In this document: piece after piece, positions 16,635-25,772 of the stretch
Layout of the letters: each line of letters starts with the position of its first letter
Numbering within the stretch: the stretch's first letter is position 1
From: an uncultured Eubacteriales bacterium
GTDB taxonomy: Bacteria > Bacillota > Clostridia > Lachnospirales > Lachnospiraceae
Assembly: GCA_900316115.1 (NCBI GenBank)
Contig: ONBN01000012.1
Location: forward strand, 1 to 46,495
Reading direction: 5' to 3'
Length of the DNA stretch: 46,495 nucleotides
Translations under genes and position numbers: made by a program
Notes under the pieces: generated by a model
Database searches by the model: none
What the model saw: the letters and a program-made list of their open reading frames with translations, nothing else
Told to the model about the DNA's origin: nothing

Positions 16635-18038
16635 ATGAATGATGATCCAAAATATTTGCCTGAAGAATTTCTAAGCCGTATGCAAACCATGCTTGGCAAC
16701 GATTTTCAGGCTTTTCTTAACAGCTACCAGCAGCCCCGAACTTTTGGTCTTCGTGTGAATACTGCCAAGATCTCCTGCGAAGACTTTGAAAAAATCGTGC
16801 CATTCCCCATAACTCCTATCCCCTGGATCCCAGGCGGTTATTTTTATCCTGAGGATATCCGTCCCTCCAAATGTCCTTTATATCAGGCAGGACTTTATTA
16901 TCTTCAGGAACCAAGCGCCATGACTCCTGCTTCCAGGCTTGTGCCGGATCCTGGTGAATACGTGCTGGATATGTGTGCAGCCCCTGGAGGAAAAGCTACA
17001 GCACTTGGGGCAGCCCTTAAAGGACAGGGACTTCTTGTAGCCAATGATATCAGCGCTTCCAGAGCCCGTGCCCTGCTTCGTAATATTGAGCTTTTCGGTA
17101 TTCCCAACAGCTTTGTTACCAGCGTAGCACCTAAAGATCTGGTTCCCTGCTTCCCGGAATTTTTTCACAAGATCATCCTGGATGCTCCCTGTTCCGGAGA
17201 AGGAATGTTCCGAAAGGATGAAGCACTTGCCAAGGACTGGAGTCCTGCCAAATCCCAGGAACTTTCTCTCATCCAGAGAGAACTGATCCTTCAGGCAGCT
17301 GACATGCTCCGCCCTGGCGGATATCTGCTTTACTCTACCTGTACCTTTGCGCCACAGGAGGATGAGGGCACAGTTTCCTATCTTCTTGAAAACCGTCCGG
17401 ATATGGAGCTTGTGGAAATACCTGGATACGAGGGCTTTTCCAGTGGAGTTCCTTCCTGGGGGAACGGACAGCCCCAGATTACCCGGTGTGTCCGTATTTT
17501 CCCTCATAAAATGAACGGGGAAGGCCATTTTATGGCTTTGCTGCACAAGCCTGGGCAGACAATTTCAGAAGTTTCCCGTATATTTACAAAGCCTAACCGT
17601 GCTGCCTTTGAATATATAGAAGCTTTTTTCCATGAAATAGGCCTGAAATCCTTAGGGGGACAGCCTTTTGACTGGAACAGGGTTGAAATAAAAGGGGACA
17701 AGGTTTATTATCTTCCTCCTGTTTCCTGCAGCCTTCGCAAGATCAATTTCTCAAGGAATGGCCTTTATCTGGGCGATCTGAAAAAGAACCGTTTTGAGCC
17801 TTCCCAGCCATTGGCTCTTGCTCTTCATAAAGGCGAAGTTTCTTCTGTGATCTCCCTTTCTGTTCAGGATCAACGGCTGGAACGCTACATGAAAGGAGAA
17901 ACCCTTCCCATAGATCCAGAAGAAGCCACCTCGCCCAAAGGCTGGCAGCTTCTCTGTGTAGAAGGTTATCCACTTGGTTTTGGAAAACTGGTGGGACAGA
18001 CCCTGAAAAACAAATATCCTTCCGGCTGGCGGCTTTAA
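16635..18038 (+). CDS. RsmF/RsmB-type rRNA 5-methylcytosine methyltransferase
   Basis: 467 aa of the NOL1/NOP2/Sun family. It methylates a cytosine in rRNA with S-adenosylmethionine. The SAM-binding motif is LDMCAAPGGKA, motif IV is LDAPCSGEGMF with one conserved Cys, and motif VI is YSTCTFAPQEDEG with the catalytic Cys. A C-terminal part of about 150 residues matches the RsmF-like extension (PUA-like region ending LGFGKLVGQTLKNKYPSGWRL). ATG is eleven bases after CTGGAGG. It is transcribed opposite to its neighbours and ends in a terminator overlapping its stop codon. The target nucleotide cannot be assigned. Confidence 0.9.
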   Translation: MNDDPKYLPEEFLSRMQTMLGNDFQAFLNSYQQPRTFGLRVNTAKISCEDFEKIVPFPITPIPWIPGGYFYPEDIRPSKCPLYQAGLYYLQEPSAMTPASRLVPDPGEYVLDMCAAPGGKATALGAALKGQGLLVANDISASRARALLRNIELFGIPNSFVTSVAPKDLVPCFPEFFHKIILDAPCSGEGMFRKDEALAKDWSPAKSQELSLIQRELILQAADMLRPGGYLLYSTCTFAPQEDEGTVSYLLENRPDMELVEIPGYEGFSSGVPSWGNGQPQITRCVRIFPHKMNGEGHFMALLHKPGQTISEVSRIFTKPNRAAFEYIEAFFHEIGLKSLGGQPFDWNRVEIKGDKVYYLPPVSCSLRKINFSRNGLYLGDLKKNRFEPSQPLALALHKGEVSSVISLSVQDQRLERYMKGETLPIDPEEATSPKGWQLLCVEGYPLGFGKLVGQTLKNKYPSGWRL

Positions 18039-18054
18039 CCGCCGGCCTTTTTAT
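18024..18054 (+). terminator. Terminator of the rRNA methyltransferase gene
   Basis: GGCTGGCGG (18024-18032) pairs with CCGCCGGCC (18039-18047) around CTTTAA, with TTTTTATT after it. The loop contains the TAA stop codon, so the hairpin overlaps the end of the gene. Confidence 0.88.
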
Positions 18055-18083
18055 TACATGATTCCCACTTTACTTAACATTTG

Positions 18084-21000
18084 TCACACCTGAATTGCCT
18101 TATGGACTGCAAAAGAATAAATGATCTTTTCTTTTACTTTTTTCCCTGTCATTCGTTCCAGGGCATCAGCATAATCCTCCAGCTGTACCTTATAAAGGTC
18201 TACAAGGCGGGATTCTTCCCCTGGCCGTATATGGTCTGTTTTATAATCCACCAGCACCAGTTCTTCCCCTTCTTCAAAATAGGCATCAATGATTCCCTGG
18301 ATCAGCACCGGCTCATTTTTCCCAGTCCATGCTTTATCCAGTTCTTCTGCCGGCCTTGAGATCACAAAGGGCTGTTCCCTGTAAAGCCGATCTTCCAATG
18401 CTGCCCCTTTCATCCTGTTACCCAGGGGCGAATTTAAAAAGGTCAGCATATCTTTCATTTTGATACAGTCAGCTTCCTCCTGACTCATTTTGCCCTGCTG
18501 AACCAGAAGCTGCAGCTGCTTTTGTATTTCTTCTTTACTGTCCGTTTTATGGTACATGATACATTCCATAAAGCGATGATAAGCAGTACCTCTGGCTGCT
18601 CCTGTATATTCTTCCTCCTCAGTCATACGGAACCTTGGAACCAAAGGAACAATATCCGGCTCAAAAAATACTGTCTCTTCTTTTTCATAATCATCCGGAT
18701 AATTTCTTTTTTTCAGTTCTGAAACACTGACCTTCACAGGCAGTTCTTTCAGGTATTCAAATGGATACTGATATTCAAATCGTTTTGTCAGTTCTTCCCG
18801 GATCTCCTGATCAAAAACCTGATCCTTATCCCAGTTGCGAAGGATCTCTTCTTCTATCTGCCCCTGTGCCTGATGCACCACTTCCTCGCTGGTCAGATCT
18901 CCTGCTGTGATCTTTTTTATAAGAAATGAAGTACTTGTATGGTAAAGTGGTGTATCACGCCTGGAGGTCATCCCATATTCCTTAAACAGCGGATCCATTG
19001 CAGGATGCTGTGCCAGTGCAGGAAGTATATAAGACCAGCAGGTTTTCCCTTTCATCTTTACATCTACAGGAAGGGAAGGGCATCCACTGTCCCGAAATCT
19101 GTACAGTACATGCATCAGCTTTTCCATTTTTCCTACACAGCCTGTAATAAACAGCTTTTCCTTGGCTCTTGTAAGTGCAACATACAGGATACGCAGTTCT
19201 TCCCCCAGGCTTTCCTTCTGAAGCTCCCGGCGGATGATCTGCTTATGCAAGGTAGAAGCAACGATCCTTTTTTCCGGGAGAATAGCATCTGCTCCAAGCC
19301 CCAACTCCGGATGGATCAGAAGTCTTGCGTTCAGATCCTGAAAATTAAATGCTTTCCCCATACCAGACGCAAAAACTACCGGAAATTCCAGGCCCTTGCT
19401 TTTGTGAATGGTCATGATCTGCACAGCGCCCTCTCCTGCATCTGCCAGATTCACCTCTCCATAATCCACTTCATATTTCTGAAGATGCTCAATATAGCGT
19501 ATAAAATTAAACAGCCCTCTGTAGCTTGTTTTTTCATAATCCATAGCCTTTTCAACCAGCATGGCAAGATTGGCATTTCTCTGTGCCCCATCCGGCAGTG
19601 CCCTGGCATAATCCCCATATCCGGTTCTTTCAAGTGCAATACAGATCAGCTTATGAACAGGCGTATAAACTGCCAGATCCCTAAGTTCTTCCAGAAGCCT
19701 GCAGAAATCCTGCAATTTTTTTTGAAGCTGTTTTTCTATTTGCTTTTCTTCCAGTCCCTGTTCACTGTCCGATATACAGGACAGTACACTCTCATAAAGT
19801 TTTCCCTTAGGATATCCGCCTCGAAGAGCTGCCAGTTCCTGTGAAGAACAGCCTGTGATGGGTGAGCGTAACACTCCACATAAAGGAATATCCTGGTAAG
19901 GATTGTCACACAACTTCAGGAAATTCAGTACAGTGACAATCTCTGTAGCTGAAAAATATCCTGTTTTGGATGCAGCATAGGAAGGGATCCCCTGTGCAGA
20001 AAACACCTGTGAAAAGGATTCTGCCCAGCCGGAGGCAGACCTTAAAAGCACTACTATGTCATTATATCCAATGGTTCTGTACTCTTCCTTCTTCCTGTCA
20101 TAGATCTGTTCTTTTCCAACGATCTGGCGGATCCTGTGGGCTACTGCCAGTGCCTCTAATTCCCTTACCTTCTGGGAACTGCCGTCCAGCAGATCCTCTA
20201 CCTCTTCTCCGTCCTTTTCCACAAGCAATACCTCTGTGGTATAAAAGTCGTCATTCCCGCCTTCCGGGAAATCTGCCCCAGGATAAAGTGCTGCATGATC
20301 ATCATACTCCACCCCGCCCAGATCCGTCTGCATGATCTGCCGAAACAGATAATTCACACTGTCCAGCACCTGATGCCTGCTTCGGAAGTTTTTATGAAGG
20401 TCGATCCTTTGCTCCTTACTTTCTTCCAGTGTATAGGTTTCCATCTTATTCATGAAAAGATCAGGTCTTGCCAGGCGGAACCTGTAAATACTCTGTTTCA
20501 CATCTCCTACCATGAAAATATTCTTACGTCCAGCTGCTTCTCCAGAAACACAGTAAGTGATCATCTCCTGTACAAGGTTACTGTCCTGGTACTCATCCAC
20601 CAGCACCTCCTCATACTTCTCACTTAATTCCCTTGCCACATCAGAAGGCTCCCCATCCTTTGCAAGGATCGCCAGTGCAAGATGTTCCATATCCGTAAAA
20701 TCCAGAATATTTTTTTCTCTTTTCTTGGCTGTAAACTGCGCCTTAAATTCCAGGATCAGCTTTACAAGTGTTTCCATAGGCCCTTTTCCATATTTAAGGG
20801 CTTCCAGGATTTCCTCTGTACTGTTCTGGAAATACCTGGCTGTCAGATCCTTCAGGCTTGTTTTCAGATCATCCCGAAGGCTCTTGACCTGCTCCTTTTT
20901 CTCTTCATCAACAGGTATCTCCGGCTTTTTCCCAGACAGTCTCTGATAGGAAAATTCTGTAAGAAGACTGCGAAGTTCTTCATAGTCATGATTTTCCAAA

Positions 21001-21791
21001 GCTCTTCTCACAGCTTTCACGCCAGTCTCATCTGAGATCAGCGCATCCTCATAAAGATAAGGACCGCCCTGAGTCTGACAGATCTGCTTTGCCTGACAGA
21101 TCTGTTCCTCTGCACCGGACAGTTCTTCATCCACTGCCTGCCACAGCTTCTCCATCCATCTGGAAGCATAAAGTTCTTCTTCTGATGTAATATGATAGAT
21201 CTCCAGGCAATGCTCCAGCCATTCTTTCGGATCCGGATGACTCATGGCAGCCTGATAGAGTCCAATAATCAGGTCTTTTAAATTATCGTCTGTTTTTCCA
21301 GGAGCATAACATTCCACAAAATTTACAAAGTCCGGATTTTTTTCCCTGTAGCATTCCTCTGTAAGCTCCTTCATCACATCTTCCCTGAGAAGCTTCAGTT
21401 CCCCTTCGTCTGCTACCCGGTATCCAGGATCCAGGTCAATAGTATGAAAATAATTCCGGATCACATAAGCACAAAAACCATCGATAGTGGTGATCTGTGC
21501 AGTGTGGATCCGTGTCATCTGTTTTTGCAGATGCTCATTTTCCGGATTCTCATACAGGGCATCCTCCAGGGCCTTGGAAATCCTTTCCTTCATTTCACCT
21601 GCTGCCGCCCTTGTAAATGTCATGATCAGAAGACGGTCAATGTCAACCGGATGATCCGGATCCATGATCTTATTCAGGATCCTTTCTACCAGCACTGCAG
21701 TTTTCCCGGATCCGGCAGCTGCGCTTACCAAAAGGTTCCTGTTACGCAGACGGATCACTTCCTGCTGTTCTTTTGTCCAGCTCATTCCCAT
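18084..21791 (-). CDS. addA: ATP-dependent helicase/nuclease subunit AddA
   Basis: 1235 aa, like Bacillus AddA. AddAB is the Firmicute counterpart of RecBCD, resecting double-strand breaks. UvrD/Rep-type helicase motifs: Walker A AAAGSGKTAVLVERI, motif Ia MTFTRAAAGEMKERI, motif II DEYQDSN, motif III GDVKQSIYRFR and motif VI LRILYVALTRAKEKL. A RecB-type nuclease domain lies at the C-terminus with VDYKTD. The frame is open 24 codons upstream into addB, but GAGGAGG nine bases before ATG 21791 sets the start, one base after the addB stop. The two genes are clearly coupled. Confidence 0.96.
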   Translation of the reverse strand: MGMSWTKEQQEVIRLRNRNLLVSAAAGSGKTAVLVERILNKIMDPDHPVDIDRLLIMTFTRAAAGEMKERISKALEDALYENPENEHLQKQMTRIHTAQITTIDGFCAYVIRNYFHTIDLDPGYRVADEGELKLLREDVMKELTEECYREKNPDFVNFVECYAPGKTDDNLKDLIIGLYQAAMSHPDPKEWLEHCLEIYHITSEEELYASRWMEKLWQAVDEELSGAEEQICQAKQICQTQGGPYLYEDALISDETGVKAVRRALENHDYEELRSLLTEFSYQRLSGKKPEIPVDEEKKEQVKSLRDDLKTSLKDLTARYFQNSTEEILEALKYGKGPMETLVKLILEFKAQFTAKKREKNILDFTDMEHLALAILAKDGEPSDVARELSEKYEEVLVDEYQDSNLVQEMITYCVSGEAAGRKNIFMVGDVKQSIYRFRLARPDLFMNKMETYTLEESKEQRIDLHKNFRSRHQVLDSVNYLFRQIMQTDLGGVEYDDHAALYPGADFPEGGNDDFYTTEVLLVEKDGEEVEDLLDGSSQKVRELEALAVAHRIRQIVGKEQIYDRKKEEYRTIGYNDIVVLLRSASGWAESFSQVFSAQGIPSYAASKTGYFSATEIVTVLNFLKLCDNPYQDIPLCGVLRSPITGCSSQELAALRGGYPKGKLYESVLSCISDSEQGLEEKQIEKQLQKKLQDFCRLLEELRDLAVYTPVHKLICIALERTGYGDYARALPDGAQRNANLAMLVEKAMDYEKTSYRGLFNFIRYIEHLQKYEVDYGEVNLADAGEGAVQIMTIHKSKGLEFPVVFASGMGKAFNFQDLNARLLIHPELGLGADAILPEKRIVASTLHKQIIRRELQKESLGEELRILYVALTRAKEKLFITGCVGKMEKLMHVLYRFRDSGCPSLPVDVKMKGKTCWSYILPALAQHPAMDPLFKEYGMTSRRDTPLYHTSTSFLIKKITAGDLTSEEVVHQAQGQIEEEILRNWDKDQVFDQEIREELTKRFEYQYPFEYLKELPVKVSVSELKKRNYPDDYEKEETVFFEPDIVPLVPRFRMTEEEEYTGAARGTAYHRFMECIMYHKTDSKEEIQKQLQLLVQQGKMSQEEADCIKMKDMLTFLNSPLGNRMKGAALEDRLYREQPFVISRPAEELDKAWTGKNEPVLIQGIIDAYFEEGEELVLVDYKTDHIRPGEESRLVDLYKVQLEDYADALERMTGKKVKEKIIYSFAVHKAIQV

Positions 21792-21792
21792 T

Positions 21793-24700
21793 TTACCGTT
21801 CCTCCTCTCCTGACAAAATCTGATCATCCACACTCTCTTCCAGGTTTTTCCACAATTCCTCATCTGAAAAGCTTTTCAGTCTGCGGAAACCATACCCTGG
21901 GATTTTCCGGTCAAAACCGCACACAGAAATATATGGACAATAACTGCAGGCATTTTTTGCTCCCAGTTCATATGGAGAGATCTGCGCCTCCCCTTTCAGG
22001 ATATCCTTCTGGATCTGTTTTATTTTCTTTTTCACATAACGGTCAAGAAGCAGGAATTGCTGACTGTCAGCCACAGAAGAACCCTTTTTAACTCCACCGT
22101 CCTTTTTATAGGACACTGGAATAGACACAAGACTTTTATCAATCTTCTGTGCGATCTCCGGATCCTTCTGCACCAGCCCGTTCATTTTCAGATTCTTCAG
22201 GATTTCCTGGTTTACAGATTCTATATCTGTTTCTATTTTTTCCTGGATCATAGGATCCTTCACATTATAGTAAAAGATACCTGCAGGAACAATCTCCTTA
22301 TCCGGGTACTTCCGTCCTTCCACAGCAAGGGCAGCATCCATGTATACAAGCAGCTGAAGCTGCAGGCCATGATACAAGGCCACCAGGTCAAAGGAAGTAT
22401 TTCCAGTTTTATAGTCGATCACCTTCACATATACCTTATCCTTTTCTTCCAGGATATCTACACGGTCGATCCTGCCTCCCTGGAAAGCAACCTCAAAGCC
22501 TTCCGGCACAAACTCCCCGTTTTTCAGCTGATTCTGCAGTGCCCACAGTGTTCTGTACAAAAGCCTTCTTGTACGCTGGATCATATACTCATTTCTTGCA
22601 CTGCTTTTCAGAATCGTATTTCCATAGTCTCCTGTTACCTTTTCCAGACATTGGTCTGCGATCTGTCTTTGCTGCTCCTGGCTTAAATCCGCCCACGAAA
22701 GTCCCTGCCTTCTCAGTTCTTTTGAAAATTCCTCCAAAGCCTTATGGATCACATTTCCCATGTCCATTGCCTTAAATTCGTATTCTGCACGTTCTGAAAG
22801 GCGCAGGCCATACTGAAGGAAATGTGCAAAAGCACAGGCAGCAAACCGCTCCAGCCGTGTGGCACTGTAAGGAGATACTTCACCATACAGCACTTTTGCC
22901 ACACTTTCACTGATCACATCCCTGGGGCAGATGCTTAAAAATGCTTCCACAAGATTCCGGGTCATCTGCTCATACCTGGGGCTTCGTAAAAGCCAGCCAA
23001 ACAATTCCCCAAACAGGGGATCTTCTGCTGTATAAGCACCTTCTGAAAGCCCTTTCAGAAAAGCGTCCACTCCATCTCCCGGGATTTCCAGATTCTCAAG
23101 AGTATAATGGCTGTCTTTAGCGCTGCTGATCTTTAATGTGGAAAATAATCCTGTTACTGTATGGATCAGATAAGCCGGGCTGACCGCTTCGCCCTTACTG
23201 TTTGAATTACAAAAGGAAAGACACAACAGTTTTTCCGGCTTTGTAAGGTTCAGATACAGATAAAATCTTTGCATATTCATAAGTTCCTTCGGGCCAGGTG
23301 CCAGTTCCACACCTTCCCCTGCAAAGAAATCCCGGTCCAGTTCATTCAGGATTCCTCCTGTATCCGCTGCTTTTGGGATGTTTCCCTCATTTACTCCCAC
23401 AAAGAACAATGCCTTGATCTTTTTCAGCCTTGTTCTCTCCATATCACCTACCAGTACCTGATCCATACTTGGCGGGATCAGCGCTACCTTTGCCTTAGAC
23501 AGACCTGTTTCCAAAAGCTGGCGGAATTCCTGGACTGTAACCACCTCATCCCCAAGGATCTCAACCATTCGATCTAACAGTTCCATCACAATACCGTAAA
23601 TCTGGCCGTATTCTTTTTCCATGGCTCCATCGCCCACAGACTTAAAATACAGTTCCTGCTTTTTCAATTTTTCCTGGATCTGCCCCTTTACAATAAAATC
23701 ATACAGACCGCTGCAATACTCTTCTACCTTTTTCCGTCCTTTTCCGAAGATTTCGGCAAACGCACCTACTTCCTCCACAAATTTCTCCCGGCTTTCGTTG
23801 ATCTTCAGGATATCCTCTGCTTCCATGCCACGGTAAATCCTGGTCCAGTGCTCCTGCCAACGGTTAAATCCACGGATTCCCAGAGCGATCACATAATTTT
23901 CCAGCTGATCTGTTTCCTCTCTTGTAAGCCCGGTCATACCGCATCTTAAGTAACGGAAAACCCCTTCATAAGAAAATCCGGTGATCACCATTTCCACTGC
24001 TGCACGGATATATTCCACAAAAGGATTCATCAGCACCGTATGCTTTTCATCAATAAAAAAAGGTATCCCAGCACGTTCAAATACCTGTGATGCAATATTG
24101 CCGTATTCTTCCAGATTCCCGGTGATCACTGCGATCTCGCCGTATTTCATCCCCTGGACACGCACAAGCCTGTGGATCCTTCTGGCTGCCTCTTCCATTT
24201 CCTTTTCCGGATTTCCTGCAGTATAGATCTGTATTTCATCCTGTGGCTTCTCGTACTTTTTCCTGCTGTAGCGGAATATATGCTTTTCCAGGAATTTAAG
24301 GGCAGGTGCCTGTGCAAACCTGGATCTTTCATCTGTAGTCAGGCATACCGGTTCTTCCAGATCTTTGGTAAGGGCTGATAATGTATGGATCATCTGACGG
24401 CTCATGTAAAAAAGCTGGTGTGGCTTTCCTTTCGCAAATACATCACCAGATCCGTCCATAGTCACTGTAACCATCACCTTTTTGCACACTGCAAGCAGTT
24501 CACGGATCACCTTTACCTGGATCGGGGTAAAGCCCGTAAAACCATCCAGCACCATCACGCTGTCTTTCAGCTTTTCAGACAGGGGAACTGCAGACAGAAG
24601 GGCATCCAGGATCTCTTCCCCTGTAATGTAATGTCCCTCCAGATATTCTTTGAAACCTTTATACAGAACCTGTACATCCTGAAGCTTCATGTGAAGAAGG

Positions 24701-25149
24701 GGCTGCTGCTCTGCCCTTTTCACCATGTCTTCCAGATCACTGTTCCCTATATCGTACAGTAAAAATTCAGAAATCAGGGATTTCACTTCATCCAGACATC
24801 CCGGTCTTTTCATCTGTCCGCCCAGATAGGGAAGCTGTCCTTTGTACATCTGCACTACCTTCTGAAGAACCATGCTTTTCCCTGTATCCTCCAGAAGCTT
24901 TCCCATATTTCCACCGGTTTCCTGAAGAATCCTGTATGCCAGCCTCTGAAAGCTGAGTACATCAATATTCAGGATCCCATGACCAGGATGCATTTCCACC
25001 AGCGTTTTCTGGGTCTGCATGGTAAACTGCTCCGGTACGATCACATAGTATTGCCGCTTTGGATATTTCCTGGATTCCCGGATCACATAATCATATACAT
25101 AACAGGATTTTCCGGCTCCTGAACTACCGATCACAAACTGAAGGGACAT
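21793..25149 (-). CDS. addB: ATP-dependent nuclease subunit AddB
   Basis: 1118 aa. Walker A is GSSGAGKSCYVYDY at the N-terminus, followed by an inactivated helicase-like body. A C-terminal RecB-type nuclease has VIDYKTGNTSFD and an iron-sulfur cluster motif: an upstream Cys in ERFAACAFAHFLQYG and a trio in NACSYCPYISVCGFD. This Cys pattern is diagnostic of AddB. ATG 25149 lies five bases after AAGGAG; the frame extends further but without a ribosome site. It is first in the addBA operon, which diverges from the small plus-strand gene at 25318. Confidence 0.96.
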   Translation of the reverse strand: MSLQFVIGSSGAGKSCYVYDYVIRESRKYPKRQYYVIVPEQFTMQTQKTLVEMHPGHGILNIDVLSFQRLAYRILQETGGNMGKLLEDTGKSMVLQKVVQMYKGQLPYLGGQMKRPGCLDEVKSLISEFLLYDIGNSDLEDMVKRAEQQPLLHMKLQDVQVLYKGFKEYLEGHYITGEEILDALLSAVPLSEKLKDSVMVLDGFTGFTPIQVKVIRELLAVCKKVMVTVTMDGSGDVFAKGKPHQLFYMSRQMIHTLSALTKDLEEPVCLTTDERSRFAQAPALKFLEKHIFRYSRKKYEKPQDEIQIYTAGNPEKEMEEAARRIHRLVRVQGMKYGEIAVITGNLEEYGNIASQVFERAGIPFFIDEKHTVLMNPFVEYIRAAVEMVITGFSYEGVFRYLRCGMTGLTREETDQLENYVIALGIRGFNRWQEHWTRIYRGMEAEDILKINESREKFVEEVGAFAEIFGKGRKKVEEYCSGLYDFIVKGQIQEKLKKQELYFKSVGDGAMEKEYGQIYGIVMELLDRMVEILGDEVVTVQEFRQLLETGLSKAKVALIPPSMDQVLVGDMERTRLKKIKALFFVGVNEGNIPKAADTGGILNELDRDFFAGEGVELAPGPKELMNMQRFYLYLNLTKPEKLLCLSFCNSNSKGEAVSPAYLIHTVTGLFSTLKISSAKDSHYTLENLEIPGDGVDAFLKGLSEGAYTAEDPLFGELFGWLLRSPRYEQMTRNLVEAFLSICPRDVISESVAKVLYGEVSPYSATRLERFAACAFAHFLQYGLRLSERAEYEFKAMDMGNVIHKALEEFSKELRRQGLSWADLSQEQQRQIADQCLEKVTGDYGNTILKSSARNEYMIQRTRRLLYRTLWALQNQLKNGEFVPEGFEVAFQGGRIDRVDILEEKDKVYVKVIDYKTGNTSFDLVALYHGLQLQLLVYMDAALAVEGRKYPDKEIVPAGIFYYNVKDPMIQEKIETDIESVNQEILKNLKMNGLVQKDPEIAQKIDKSLVSIPVSYKKDGGVKKGSSVADSQQFLLLDRYVKKKIKQIQKDILKGEAQISPYELGAKNACSYCPYISVCGFDRKIPGYGFRRLKSFSDEELWKNLEESVDDQILSGEEER

Positions 25150-25317
25150 ATAGACTCCTTTCTTGATAATGCATCCTCTCTTATTGTGCCAACACACATC
25201 TTAATTACACGGATTACTCCATGCATCATACTTCTACACTGTAATTATTTCATAATCATATCATAAATCCTGATCTTTGATAATAGGATATAGAAAACAG
25301 ACCGGGAGGCGCATGCC

Positions 25318-25752
25318 ATGAGTTCCAAAACCAAAATCATAGTTTTACATATGAAGGAAGTGGTTTATACCATTCTTTTCCTAATCCTAGCCATTATTTT
25401 TGGTGTTCTGCTGTTCTTCATGTTTGGCTCAGGAAAAAATCAGGTTCAATCCGGCAAAGCTCCAAAATACACCCCTGGGATCTATCGCTCTTCCATTTCA
25501 CTGAATGGAAATACTTTTGACATGGAAGTAAGCCTGGACTCTGACAGGATCACTGCCATTGATCTGGTAAACTTAAGTGAAAGTACCCAGGCAGCCTTTC
25601 CTCTGATGAAACCGGCCCTGGAATCCCTGGCAGCGCAGATTTACCAGTCTCAGTCCCTGGAAAATATCACCTATCCGGATGACCAGAAATATACAAGCCA
25701 GCTTCTGCTTTCCTCCATAAAAAAGGCCATAGAAAAAGGGACTGTATACTAG
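25318..25752 (+). CDS. Small single-pass membrane protein with an FMN-bind-like domain
   Basis: 144 aa. A basic N-terminus is followed by one helix (about 13-36), so the rest is outside. The outer domain has GIYRSSISLNGNTFDMEVSL, DRITAIDLVNLSES and a final YTSQLLLSSIKKAIEKG, resembling the FMN_bind (RnfG/NqrC-type) layout. The flavin-linking Ser/Thr-Gly-Ala-Thr sequence is not evident, so it may not bind FMN covalently. GGGAGG is eight bases before ATG. It diverges from addB. The minus-strand terminator of nadE overlaps its last codons. Assignment to the domain family is tentative. Confidence 0.7.
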   Translation: MSSKTKIIVLHMKEVVYTILFLILAIIFGVLLFFMFGSGKNQVQSGKAPKYTPGIYRSSISLNGNTFDMEVSLDSDRITAIDLVNLSESTQAAFPLMKPALESLAAQIYQSQSLENITYPDDQKYTSQLLLSSIKKAIEKGTVY

Positions 25753-25761
25753 GCAGTCCCT
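25733..25761 (-). terminator. Terminator of the hslO-nadE transcript
   Basis: AGGGACTG and CAGTCCCT (25754-25761 and 25737-25744) pair around a 9-nt loop, followed by TTTTTC on the minus strand. It lies after the nadE stop and overlaps the 3' end of the opposing gene at 25318-25752. Confidence 0.85.
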
Positions 25762-25772
25762 GTTCTTGTATC

